Assembly (NCBI GenBank): GCA_029834535.1 | Contig: JAQMWT010000436.1 | Coordinates: 1 to 64,000, forward strand | Reading direction: 5' to 3' | DNA: 64,000 bases | Source: Chrysophaeum taylorii | Lineage: Eukaryota; Sar; Pelagophyceae; Pelagomonadales; Pelagomonadaceae | Shown here: positions 29,003 through 37,106 of the stretch, piece after piece | Position numbering within the stretch: the stretch's first letter is position 1 | How the letters are laid out: each line of letters starts with the position of its first letter | The notes under the pieces: generated by a model | Databases searched by the model: none | What the model saw: the letters and a program-made list of their open reading frames with translations, nothing else | Told to the model about the DNA's origin: nothing | Position numbers and translations under genes: made by a program

Positions 29003-29048
29003 TATTACCCTACTTCCATCAGAAATCCCTCGCCTTGACCTTGAAGAG

Positions 29049-29744
29049 ATGGAGCACTTTGCGCGGACGGCCGCCGTCCTGTTCTTCGTTCGCGGGCGCG
29101 CGTTTGCCCCGACGCGTGGTAAGGCCTTGGCGGCCACGATCCGTTGGGCCTCGACGACCGAGGGCGGCAAGAAGAAGGTGCTGGTGCCCATCGCCGACGG
29201 GTCGGAGGAGATCGAGACGACTTGCATTGCCGACACCTTGGTGCGGGCCGGCGCCGAGGTGACTGTCGCGTCGGCAAACGCCGACAGCTCGCTCAAGGTG
29301 ACCATGTCGCGGGGGATCAAGATTCTCGCCGACACACACGTCGACTCGCTGGATGTTGATTCGGAGTGGGACCTCGTCGCGATTCCCGGGGGCATGCCCG
29401 GCGCCTCAAATCTTGCGGCCTCGCCGGCCGTGCAGCGCATCGTCAAGACCCAGGCCGACGCCACCAAGCCCGTCGCCGCCGTGTGCGCCTCGCCCGCCGT
29501 TGTCCTCGAGCCTCTCGGCGTCCTCGCGGGCAAGTCGGCGACGTGCTACCCTGCTCTGGCCTTTCTCGATGCCGTGGGCGACAAGGCCGCGCCGGGGGAC
29601 GTCGTCGTTGACGGCAACCTCGTTACCAGCCGAGGGCCCGGCACTTCCCTCAAGTTCGCCCTCGCGCTCGTCGACAAGCTCTACGGTCCCGAGAAGGCCC
29701 GGGACCTCGCCGAGCAGATGCTTGTCGCAACCGACCATCCATAA
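29049..29744 (+). CDS. PARK7: DJ-1/PARK7-family protein
   Basis: DJ-1 proteins act in oxidative-stress defence, and many members deglycate or hydrate reactive aldehydes. The ATG at 29049 gives 231 residues; the frame is open upstream only because it reads into the Helitron. Residues 1-40 are basic and hydroxylated (MEHFARTAAVLFFVRGRAF... IRWASTTE), consistent with mitochondrial or plastid targeting. The core starts KKKVLVPIADGSEEIE, where the Glu near residue 53-54 corresponds to DJ-1 Glu18. It continues with DLVAIPGGMPGASNL and the nucleophile elbow AAVCASPAVVLEPLG, with the reactive cysteine at about 146 (DJ-1 Cys106). The end matches the family: VTSRGPGTSLKFALALVDKLYG. It lies only 17 bp before the GST-like gene on the same strand. 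Confidence 0.93.
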   Translation: MEHFARTAAVLFFVRGRAFAPTRGKALAATIRWASTTEGGKKKVLVPIADGSEEIETTCIADTLVRAGAEVTVASANADSSLKVTMSRGIKILADTHVDSLDVDSEWDLVAIPGGMPGASNLAASPAVQRIVKTQADATKPVAAVCASPAVVLEPLGVLAGKSATCYPALAFLDAVGDKAAPGDVVVDGNLVTSRGPGTSLKFALALVDKLYGPEKARDLAEQMLVATDHP

Positions 29745-29761
29745 CCCTCGTGAAATCTGAA

Positions 29762-31012
29762 ATGACCAAGAAGGCGGTGAGAAGGTCGTGGGGCGACCTG
29801 AGTCGCATCGCGGGCAAGCCGACGCGGCGGTACTACGAGCAGAACCCCCGGCTGTTCGGGCACGACAAACCCCAGGTCGTGCTGTGGCGCGACAATTCGG
29901 CGTGGTGTCCGTACTGCCTCAAACTTTGGCTGCTCCTCGAGGTGATGGAGCTGCCGTACGAGATGAAGACGATTCCGTTGCAGCGGTACCTCAAGCCGGG
30001 GGAGAGCAAGCCCCGCGAGTACACCGACATGGTGCCGAGCGGGGTCGTCCCCGCGCTCCAGCTTCGGGACGGCGAAACGTTTGGCGCGCCGATCGAACGA
30101 GTCCACTCGATCTTCGAGCTTCTCCGCGAGCATCCGGGCTTTCCCGAGGGCGACCCCCGTCTCTACGAGATGGTGTGCCGACCGGGCGGCGTCCGCGACA
30201 AGTTCGAAGTCGCGCGCCGGGCCTACGAGGCCTGCGCCGGCGCGCCAGATTCCTCGTGGCGGCGGCCCGACTACTTCGAGTCGACCGGTCTCCTCGACGC
30301 GTGCGCGGCCCTCGACGACGTTCTGGCGATATCGGGCGGACCCTTCGTGTGCGGCCGCGAGTTCACCGCTGCCGACTGCCAGCTCGTCCCACTCCTCGAG
30401 CGCGCCGAGGCCGTCGCCCCTTATTTCTTCGGCGGCCCGGACCGCGTCTTTCCCGGAACGACCTTCGACGGCGCGAGGCGCTTGCTCGACGAGGCGCGCC
30501 GGACCACCGTCTTCAAGCACCACGCCTCGGATTCCACCACGCTCGCTCGGACCAACCTCCGATACGCGACGCGTTTCTTTCGACCCCTCGACGCGGAATA
30601 CGCGCGCATCGTCGACGCGAACCCCGACTGGAAGCGAGACGCGACCCGCGATCACAAGCGCGAGGCCGCCGCGCGCCTGTGCGCCAACTACAAAGCCGTC
30701 GCTAAGTTTGCGTCGCGCTGCGCGCAAGTCGACGTCGAGGACGACGTTGTCCAGCACGTCCTCCGCATCACCGCGACCGCCCTCCTTCTCGGCGACGACG
30801 CGGCGGCCGACGCGGCCAGGGATATGTGCTCTGCGGTTGGCCCGGCCCCCGCGCGAGCCGCCGCGGCCTCGCTCCTCGAACTCTCGCTCAACGTCGGCGT
30901 CCCGCGTGACATGGACCTAGGCCCCGCCAACGCCCTTCGCGCCTACTCCCGCTTTGTCGCCGACCTTCTCCTCGTCCAGCTCCGGGGCGGCGGCGGCGGC
31001 GGCGACTCGTGA
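29762..31012 (+). CDS. Glutathione S-transferase-like thioredoxin-fold protein, 416 aa
   Basis: The ATG at 29762 is preferred over an upstream GTG. Residues 38-115 form a GST N-terminal fold: VVLWRDNSAWCPYCLKLWLLLEVMELPYEMKTIPL with a CPYC redox motif at 49-52, followed by a SGVVPALQLRDGE strand-turn with the cis-proline that binds glutathione. Residues about 160-260 are a helical C-terminal GST domain (LDACAALDDVLAISGGPFVCGREFTAADCQLVPLL). A further about 150 residues of helices and a glycine tail extend beyond the usual 220-residue size. CPYC suggests an omega-class or glutaredoxin-like thiol activity rather than a Ser/Tyr GST. It starts 17 bp after the DJ-1 stop, so the two redox genes may share a transcript. 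Confidence 0.8.
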   Translation: MTKKAVRRSWGDLSRIAGKPTRRYYEQNPRLFGHDKPQVVLWRDNSAWCPYCLKLWLLLEVMELPYEMKTIPLQRYLKPGESKPREYTDMVPSGVVPALQLRDGETFGAPIERVHSIFELLREHPGFPEGDPRLYEMVCRPGGVRDKFEVARRAYEACAGAPDSSWRRPDYFESTGLLDACAALDDVLAISGGPFVCGREFTAADCQLVPLLERAEAVAPYFFGGPDRVFPGTTFDGARRLLDEARRTTVFKHHASDSTTLARTNLRYATRFFRPLDAEYARIVDANPDWKRDATRDHKREAAARLCANYKAVAKFASRCAQVDVEDDVVQHVLRITATALLLGDDAAADAARDMCSAVGPAPARAAAASLLELSLNVGVPRDMDLGPANALRAYSRFVADLLLVQLRGGGGGGDS

Positions 31013-31099
31013 TGAGATTTGCTTGTTTGCCCCCTCATATTATTATTATCTTTTGAGAACGGTTGGGAAAAGAAATCGGCAGATGAGCCAGCCCGGGTG

Positions 31100-33316
31100 A
31101 TGGTGAGTGGTCAGACGACGGGCCATGCGCACGCGTGCTTGGCTGACAGCTTCTGCAGAGCGCTCTGGCGGCACGCGGACTCTTTGCGGTTCGAAGGACA
31201 CGAGCAGCGCGCGCGGTCGGGCGCCATCACGGCGCTCGTGCGACTGGCGGTGCACGAGGAGCCGATTCGAAACTTGCACCAGGCGCGGGAGATCAAGTCT
31301 GTGGGCGCGCGGCTGGAGACGGTGCTCGCGGGGTGCCGGGAGTCAGCGGCGACGGAGCAGGGACGATACGCGACGGCGGCCGTCGCGATGCTCGCCGTTC
31401 TGGCCGAAGCGGACGAACTGGTGCCGATGCGGACGCTCGTCGAGCGCGCCGGCCTCAAGCTCGAGTCGGACAAGCGGTTCAGGGACTGGGAGACGTTGGT
31501 CGCGTATCCATCCTCGTGCACGGCGTGGGCCCAGATGACGCCGCTCGAGGGCGCGCTCGGGTGGGTCAAGCGCCGCGCGCGCGCCAAGTTGGACGGCTCG
31601 TGCGGCTTCGAGCTCACGCCGATCGGTCGGGCTCGGGCGCCCGCGATCGTGGCTTCGCGCCTCGGCACGGGCTCGGCCGCGACCGGGGCGCTGCGGAGCT
31701 GGCGCGGCGACGAGGCCCTCGCGCTGCTCGTCGACGACCGCGAAGGGGGCGGCGACGAGTGCGGCCTCGGCGCGATCAGCCGCTGGCTGAGGCACCACGA
31801 CGCTCCGCACGAGACGCGGCGCCTGCCGACGGGCTACGGCGACTACGTTATCACGACGCGCTCCGGTTGCCCCGACGAGCTGGATTATCTCGTTGACTGC
31901 GTTGTCGAGCGCAAGACGGCCGTCGACCTCGCCGACTCGATACGTGACGGTCGCTGGCGGTCGCAGTACGCGGCGATGCGCGACACCGCGAGCAGACTGG
32001 GCGTGCGCATCGTCTACTTGGTCGAGGGGACGCCGAAGGACCACGTCCATACCGCCTGCGGCTGTGGCTGCCTCGGCGTCGGTCGGTGCGGGAATCCGCG
32101 CGTCGACGAGGTCGAGGCGGCTCTCGCTCGGCGCGCGGAGGCCGACGACGTCGTCGTCGCGCGCGTCGTCGACGTCCACGCCTCGGCGCGGTGGCTCGCC
32201 GCTCGCGTCCAACGCCACGCCCCCCCCGCGACCCCCAGCAAGCGCCGCGCGGATGACGCGGACGACGCCGCCGGGCCGAGAGCGAGACCTCCCGAGAAGA
32301 AGAACGCGTCCCCCGGGGAGGCGGCAAAGAAACGCGCGTCGCGCCCGCGCGTCGCGAAGGCGGCCGCCGAAGCGTGGGCGCGGCGCGACACCGCTGCCCT
32401 CGGCATGCTCACCGGGGCCGTGCTGAAGGCGCTGTGCGAGGAGCTTGGCGAGGCCACGTCGGGTACGAAGAAGGATCTCGTCCTCCGCCTCGACAACGTT
32501 CCGATGCCGGCGCTCCTGGCCGATCGCAAACGGGCCGACGGCTACGTCCCGAGAGACCGCGGCTGCGGCCACGCGATCCTGTGCGCACTCGAGCGCGCGC
32601 AGCGCCGGCATCCTCGCGACGACCACAAGTGGGGTCTCACCAAGGACGACCTCATGGCCTTGGCCGAAAAGACGAACGTCGCGACGGTCTCGCTCTACGC
32701 CAAACAAGGCCCCGTGGGCTACGACGGCTGGAGCTCGACGCGTGACTTGTTGGTCAAGGGCGAGCCGCCGCTCGTCCGCAAGGTCAATCCAGGAATGAAG
32801 TACGCGCTCACTACCCTCTCAGGCACCGACGCCGCGGGCGCATTCCAGCGCAGCGGCCGCGACGTCGCCGTCGCGCTCCACGCCAAAGCGCACGCGCGCG
32901 GGTGGTGCGCGTGCGACGACCCCCCCCCCGCTTCAGACCCGGCCGCAAGACTCCCGACACTCGCCGACCTCCTCTGCGACCACCAAGTCGATGACCAACC
33001 GACGACGACGACCCGTAACTTCTTCGCTCCGCGCAACGCTTCTGAGAAGAAGAAGAACGAGTCGCGCCCGCCGGCGACCCCGCCGACGGTTCGTGCCAAG
33101 AGCAGGAGACGCCGACCACCCGAGGAGGACGACAGCGACCGCGAACTCTTTGGCGACGACGACGACGACCCCATCGCTGCTGTCAACGCTGCGCGCGAGA
33201 CCCGACGACACCATGTCGAGGTTCTCGATCTCACCGACTCCCCCGCCCCTACGCGCCAACCACCCCCGCTCGACGACGACGATGACGACGTTATCGATCT
33301 TACCACCTCACCGTAA
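31100..33316 (+). CDS. MUS81: MUS81-type structure-specific endonuclease with extra SAP, second winged helix and SUMO-interacting motifs
   Basis: MUS81 with an EME partner cuts 3' flaps, replication forks and nicked Holliday junctions. The ATG at 31100 gives 738 residues. Order of domains: a helix-hairpin-helix-like start (about 20-75: SFCRALWRHADSLRF...REIKSVGARLETVL); a winged helix (about 88-178: GRYATAAVAMLAVLAE... TAWAQMTPLEGAL); and an ERCC4 nuclease (about 206-370) with LLVDDREGGG and the metal-binding VERKTAVDLADSI. Then, unusually, come a SAP domain (about 433-465: LTGAVLKALCEELGEATSGTKKDLVLRL), a second winged-helix-like segment (about 485-580: HAILCALERAQRRH...WSSTRDLLVKGEPPLVRKV) and an acidic tail with VLDLTD and VIDLT motifs. 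The usual C-terminal tandem HhH is not apparent. It lies 88 bp downstream of the GST-like gene. Confidence 0.85.
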   Translation: MVSGQTTGHAHACLADSFCRALWRHADSLRFEGHEQRARSGAITALVRLAVHEEPIRNLHQAREIKSVGARLETVLAGCRESAATEQGRYATAAVAMLAVLAEADELVPMRTLVERAGLKLESDKRFRDWETLVAYPSSCTAWAQMTPLEGALGWVKRRARAKLDGSCGFELTPIGRARAPAIVASRLGTGSAATGALRSWRGDEALALLVDDREGGGDECGLGAISRWLRHHDAPHETRRLPTGYGDYVITTRSGCPDELDYLVDCVVERKTAVDLADSIRDGRWRSQYAAMRDTASRLGVRIVYLVEGTPKDHVHTACGCGCLGVGRCGNPRVDEVEAALARRAEADDVVVARVVDVHASARWLAARVQRHAPPATPSKRRADDADDAAGPRARPPEKKNASPGEAAKKRASRPRVAKAAAEAWARRDTAALGMLTGAVLKALCEELGEATSGTKKDLVLRLDNVPMPALLADRKRADGYVPRDRGCGHAILCALERAQRRHPRDDHKWGLTKDDLMALAEKTNVATVSLYAKQGPVGYDGWSSTRDLLVKGEPPLVRKVNPGMKYALTTLSGTDAAGAFQRSGRDVAVALHAKAHARGWCACDDPPPASDPAARLPTLADLLCDHQVDDQPTTTTRNFFAPRNASEKKKNESRPPATPPTVRAKSRRRRPPEEDDSDRELFGDDDDDPIAAVNAARETRRHHVEVLDLTDSPAPTRQPPPLDDDDDDVIDLTTSP

Positions 33317-33508
33317 AAAACGGTCGTCGCGAATCAATATGATAAAACTCGGGAAAGTATATCGACGCCTCCGGCTCCTCGTCGACACAGTGGGGCTTTG
33401 GTTCCTTTTTCGTGCGTTCGTTAGGAATGTGTGGCATGCGTTGTGTATTAAGATTTGATGATGACTACCACCAAGGTCGCGAGCGAGAAATGAATAAATA
33501 AAAATAAA
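33317..33508. other. MUS81 3' region, no clear gene
   Basis: A 39-codon ATG frame (33339-33458) is the only frame. It is hydrophobic and basic, but too short to call. AATAAATAAAAATAAA just before the inverted Helitron could supply a polyadenylation signal for MUS81. Confidence 0.4.
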
Positions 33509-35312
33509 CAAGTGCAGGCCAGTAAGTTCACCTAGTCCCAATCTCTAACCGCAGTAAGTTCACCCTGTTAAGTTCACCTAGTCCCAATCTCTAACCCCAG
33601 TAAATTCGGCGTAAACCCACTCGTGCTCACACCCACTCACCCCACTCTCCTGCGAGCTCGTCGCTCTCACCCCCGCCAATCTAAGGTGCTTTGATCCGCA
33701 CACGCCGCTAAGCTTTGAGTTTACTCTAAAAGCCCCAGTAAGTTCACACTTGGTCTCAGTAAGTTCACCTGGTCACTAAGTTCACCTAGTCCCAATCTCT
33801 AACCTCAGTAAGTTCACCTGGTTCCAGTAAGTTCACCTGGTCCCAGTAAGTTAACCTATAGTGCGCGTGTAGACGCCGGGAGGGGGCTTATCGGTATTGC
33901 GCAGCACGTGTGGGGTAGGGTGGAGTCGTCGACCCAGAAGAGGATATCCTCGGGGTTGCCGATCGACAGAGAGCCACGTAGAGCTGGACGTGGCAGAAGA
34001 CGGGCTTCGCCAAGAGGACGCCGACCTCGCGGGGCGTCAGGCCCTGGCTCTTGGTGATCGTTTGGCGTCGGCGGGCCTCAAGGGATACAGGTCGGAGGAG
34101 CCTCGGTGACAACGACACGATTGATCATGTATCTGGTACCGTTGCAGTGGCCGTGCGACGGGTCGAGGTTGCGAAGACTTTAAGCTCGCGATCAAAGTCA
34201 GCATGCCGTTGGTTGTCAGGGAGTCGAAAACTCGACTCTTGAGAGCGAGGCGTCGTCTTCCGACCCAACCTAGTCGGCCGAAAAGAACTCCGACGCCTCG
34301 TCTCCGGGAAAAAAAAGGCCGCGGTCATGCGCGCGTTGTCAGCATCGACAACATCGTTTCGACGGGGCGTGAGAATGGCGCGCTGAAAGAGCCGCCGCGG
34401 CTCGTGGAAATAGTCTGCGAGGTCGCCGTAGACGGCTTGGAGGATCACTGTCTGGCTCTCGCGTCTACCTGATCCTTACTGTCGCGCCTACCTGATCCTT
34501 ACCCTAACGAGGGACAGACAAACATGCTCGACAACAAGGAGCAACTCTACGACATCAAAACCCTCGCTTGGGGTTCGTTGTACACCGCCCACGCCCTCCA
34601 TCCCTCCCACCCGTCGCCTGTCGATCGGCGCGCAGCGCAAGTCCACTCCGAATACCTCGCTCACGCCCGCGGCATCGACGCCATCATCCCCCAGCCGGGT
34701 ACAGCACCACCGCCTGGCTTCTTGGGCCCTGTCGAACAGCGGCTACGTAGCTACGGCACCGTCGCCGGCCTCGTCTTCGGTGCCTTCGGTGAGGCCAGCG
34801 CGGCGTGCCACGCTCTCGCCCAAACATGCGCAGAGCGCATCGCTGCGCGAACCTGGGTGACAAGCGGCTGCGCCAACTTCACAGAGGCAAAGGCGGCCCA
34901 AACTCGCCGCATCTACCGTGAGTGGGGGATCGCCAACGCATTAGGCCGGGCTCGCTGTGCCCTCACCGCCCTCACCCATGTCGCCGCCTCGGGGAACCCC
35001 GCCCAGGCCGCCCGATCCCAGCAGGACGTCACCCTTCGTCGCACATACGTCCGGCGGCAGCATGCGTACGACCTACGGGCGGGGCCCGTCCTCTCTTCGC
35101 CTGCCCCACGCCTCGGCGATGACCCCGACTAGGTCCCGCGTACTTATCTCCGCCCGTCAGGCACATCCCTCATACCCCACAAACCCACCCACATCCTTCA
35201 TGCTCCCCACACACACCCCCCCCTCTTAGCAGTCGACATTTAAAGACAGACAAACAGACAAACAAACAAACAAACAAACAGACAAACATCTGTCGATTAG
35301 TAGTTAAGAAGA
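33509..35312 (-). mobile_element. Helitron copy H5, inverted twin of H4
   Basis: On the minus strand it starts TCTTAACTACTAATCG near 35312-35309 and ends GGCCTGCACTTG at 33509, where the next base is T on that strand. It carries the same LINE passenger with the same truncation point and the same CCCTCGTTAGGG variant as H4, so the two are products of one composite. Helicase remains lie at about 34448-33850. The pair H4/H5 brackets DJ-1, the GST-like gene and MUS81 in inverted orientation. The slight ambiguity of the 5' boundary comes from TCT repeats. Confidence 0.8.
34525..35246 (+). mobile_element. 5'-truncated LINE fragment carried by Helitron H5
   Basis: It is the same fragment as in H4: it starts TGCTCGACAACAAGGAGC, has an open ORF end through AWGSLYTAHALHPSH and LGDDPD, and a 3' UTR ending CGACATTTAAAG. 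The ORF part (to 35132) is unbroken and differs little from H4, indicating recent shared descent. Confidence 0.8.
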
Positions 35313-35403
<91 letters not shown>

Positions 35404-35406
35404 ATA
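35309..35406. repeat. (TAAA)n microsatellite, about 24 units
   Basis: A nearly perfect AAAT tetranucleotide run directly abuts the 5' end of inverted Helitron H5. It is one of the longest simple repeats in the window. Confidence 0.95.
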
Positions 35407-35489
35407 GCATGTCAAGAGGAAAGAAAATAAAAATGTGATAAGCGCCGTAAGGATGGTGAATAAGAATGCGCCTGGGAATGGTGTTGTTG

Positions 35490-36260
35490 TTAGTCAAGGA
35501 GCTGCGGTGAGGTTCGAGCCGCGGAGTAGTAGGCCGCGGTGCCGAAGAGCGCAAGGAAGGTGGCAGAGTACGCCGGGTGGGCTCTGTAGATGCGCGAGAC
35601 GAGGTCTTTGTCGAGGACGCCCGCGACCGAGGGCACCGAGTCCGGGGTGATCCAGCCGAGGGCGAGAGCGTTGGCGGAGAACAAGGAGAGGCTGCCGCAT
35701 ACTTTCGAAAACTGAGCGAAAACCTTGAGACGCGCGGTGCGCACGCGCGCGAGCAATAAAAGAAGGGTGCAGTTCGCGAAGCTGAAGCACGCCGAGGCGA
35801 CGAGGCTCGCCTGGGCGCGGAACTCTGCTTTCAGGCCGGCGACGACGAGCATCGAGGAGCCAGCGAGGGCGGCAGCGACCGCGAGTCGAGCGACCGCGGA
35901 CGTCCTTTCGTCGAAGATGCTCTTCGCGGCCAACGAGTAGCACCCGAGGAGCGAGGCACCCGCGCCAGTCACGGTGTACGGAGGCAGCGGGGACTCGACG
36001 AGCTCGAGGGCGGCCGCGAAGACGCTGCCGAAGAAAACCGACAGAATCCCGACGCCCGCCAGATAGAGTTTGTCGACGTTGCTCAGCTTTGCTTTGCCGC
36101 GGCAGCTCGTCGCGTGCCCCACAAACAACAGGCAAGCCCCCACAAACCTCGCCGCGACGCCCATTGGCAGCGCAAAGGGCCACGTCTCCACAACGAACGA
36201 GATCACCTTGAGGTATGCTGTCGGGACCAGCGACAGGACGCACGCCACCGACGGCAGCAA
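35490..36260 (-). CDS. Polytopic membrane protein, about seven helices, N-terminus unresolved
   Basis: An open frame of at least 256 codons rich in A, L, V and F, with hydrophobic segments throughout. They include FALPMGVAARFVGACLLFVGH, LYLAGVGILSVFFGSVFAAAL, VARLAVAAALAGSSMLVVAG, ASLVASACFSFANCTLLLLLARV, SLSLFSANALALGWI and YSATFLALFGTAAYY. The first in-frame ATG is at 36164. Upstream the frame stays open without an ATG to an in-frame TGA near 36313, just before GTGGTGGTAG, which could be a splice acceptor, so a 5' exon may lie further right. The transporter- or receptor-like topology is clear, but the family is not recognised. The 3' end is close to the TAAA microsatellite. Confidence 0.55.
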   Translation of the reverse strand: MLPSVACVLSLVPTAYLKVISFVVETWPFALPMGVAARFVGACLLFVGHATSCRGKAKLSNVDKLYLAGVGILSVFFGSVFAAALELVESPLPPYTVTGAGASLLGCYSLAAKSIFDERTSAVARLAVAAALAGSSMLVVAGLKAEFRAQASLVASACFSFANCTLLLLLARVRTARLKVFAQFSKVCGSLSLFSANALALGWITPDSVPSVAGVLDKDLVSRIYRAHPAYSATFLALFGTAAYYSAARTSPQLLD

Positions 36261-36299
36261 AACGAGGAGGATCGGCGCCTTGGCCGTTGTCGCCCTACC

Positions 36300-37025
36300 A
36301 CCACCTCAACGCCGATCATCGAACACCTATGTCGCACCTGTTGGACTTGTTGGTCGTCGTTGATGACATGTCGACGTACACGATATTCCAAGCTTGGCAA
36401 TTTGGCAAGATTTTTTCGAATTCAAAGAGCCCGCAACGGACGGACACCATGTCAACAACGGTCTCCATCACTCGAACCCCGAGAGAGTCGGGGGGACCAG
36501 CACCACCGCCTCTTGCATGGTCGGTCATCCGCTCCACACCGACCATATGTGCGCCGCGAGGCCATTGCCAGGATCTTTGAGTGACTCGACAGTGGCGACG
36601 TGGAGGCCAGACGGTTTGCGGCGGCGTTCGGGGCTGCCGCGCGCCTTTCGCGAGGTCGTCAGGAGTCAAGATGCGCCGCAAGGTAAAGTGCGCAATCTCC
36701 TTACAAACATCGGATCCTGATGATGATGAAAAAGGCACGCGCTGCGAGAGGCCAGAATGTGCGAGCACAACGCCCGTTTTGTCAAGCATGAACCGCGCGT
36801 GTTCGTTCCATGGAGGGGGGATCTGACACAAATCTTCACGAGTGGCCGCGTGCCACGGCCGGGGAACCGAGGGAGAAGATCATCAAGGCAACAAAGCGCT
36901 GCCTGTGCGTCGTAGATGCCCATGACCGACCTCAGCGCTATACGCTTAGAGGGTCCTAGGGCCGCCGGGCGGAGTGACCCGCACCGCGAAAGCGTCGAGG
37001 TGTGGTGTAAAAAAGTCGTGGATGG
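36300..37025. other. Unresolved region with damaged coding-like text
   Basis: Several short frames on both strands look partly coding. On the plus strand near 36720-36826, RCERPECASTTPVL...NRACSFHGGG resembles a CHORD-type Cys/His block, and near 36845-36960 EKIIKATKRCLCVVDAHDRPQRYT is in another frame. On the minus strand, GLFEFEKILPNCQAWNIVYVDM lies near 36370-36430. No single frame connects them. This may be a decayed gene or the 5' exon region of the membrane protein to the left. Confidence 0.3.
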
Positions 37026-37101
37026 CGACACCCGGTGTCGCCACTCTCACGGCTGGACCCATCGCCGGGTGTCGCCACTCTCACGGCTGGACCCATCGCC
37101 T
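37026..37101. repeat. Two tandem copies of a 33-bp unit
   Basis: GGTGTCGCCACTCTCACGGC and the following ACCCATCGCC are repeated twice in a row just beyond the phosphatase stop codon. Confidence 0.75.
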
Positions 37102-37106
37102 GCCGC

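Noticed and set aside
28980-29048. Upstream extension of DJ-1 (starting in CCTGCACTTG)
   Set aside because: That sequence is the Helitron end and is shared by unrelated loci; the ATG at 29049 starts the real protein.
33339-33458. 39-codon frame after MUS81
   Set aside because: It is too short, with no motif and no conserved neighbour. It is listed only as part of the MUS81 3' region.
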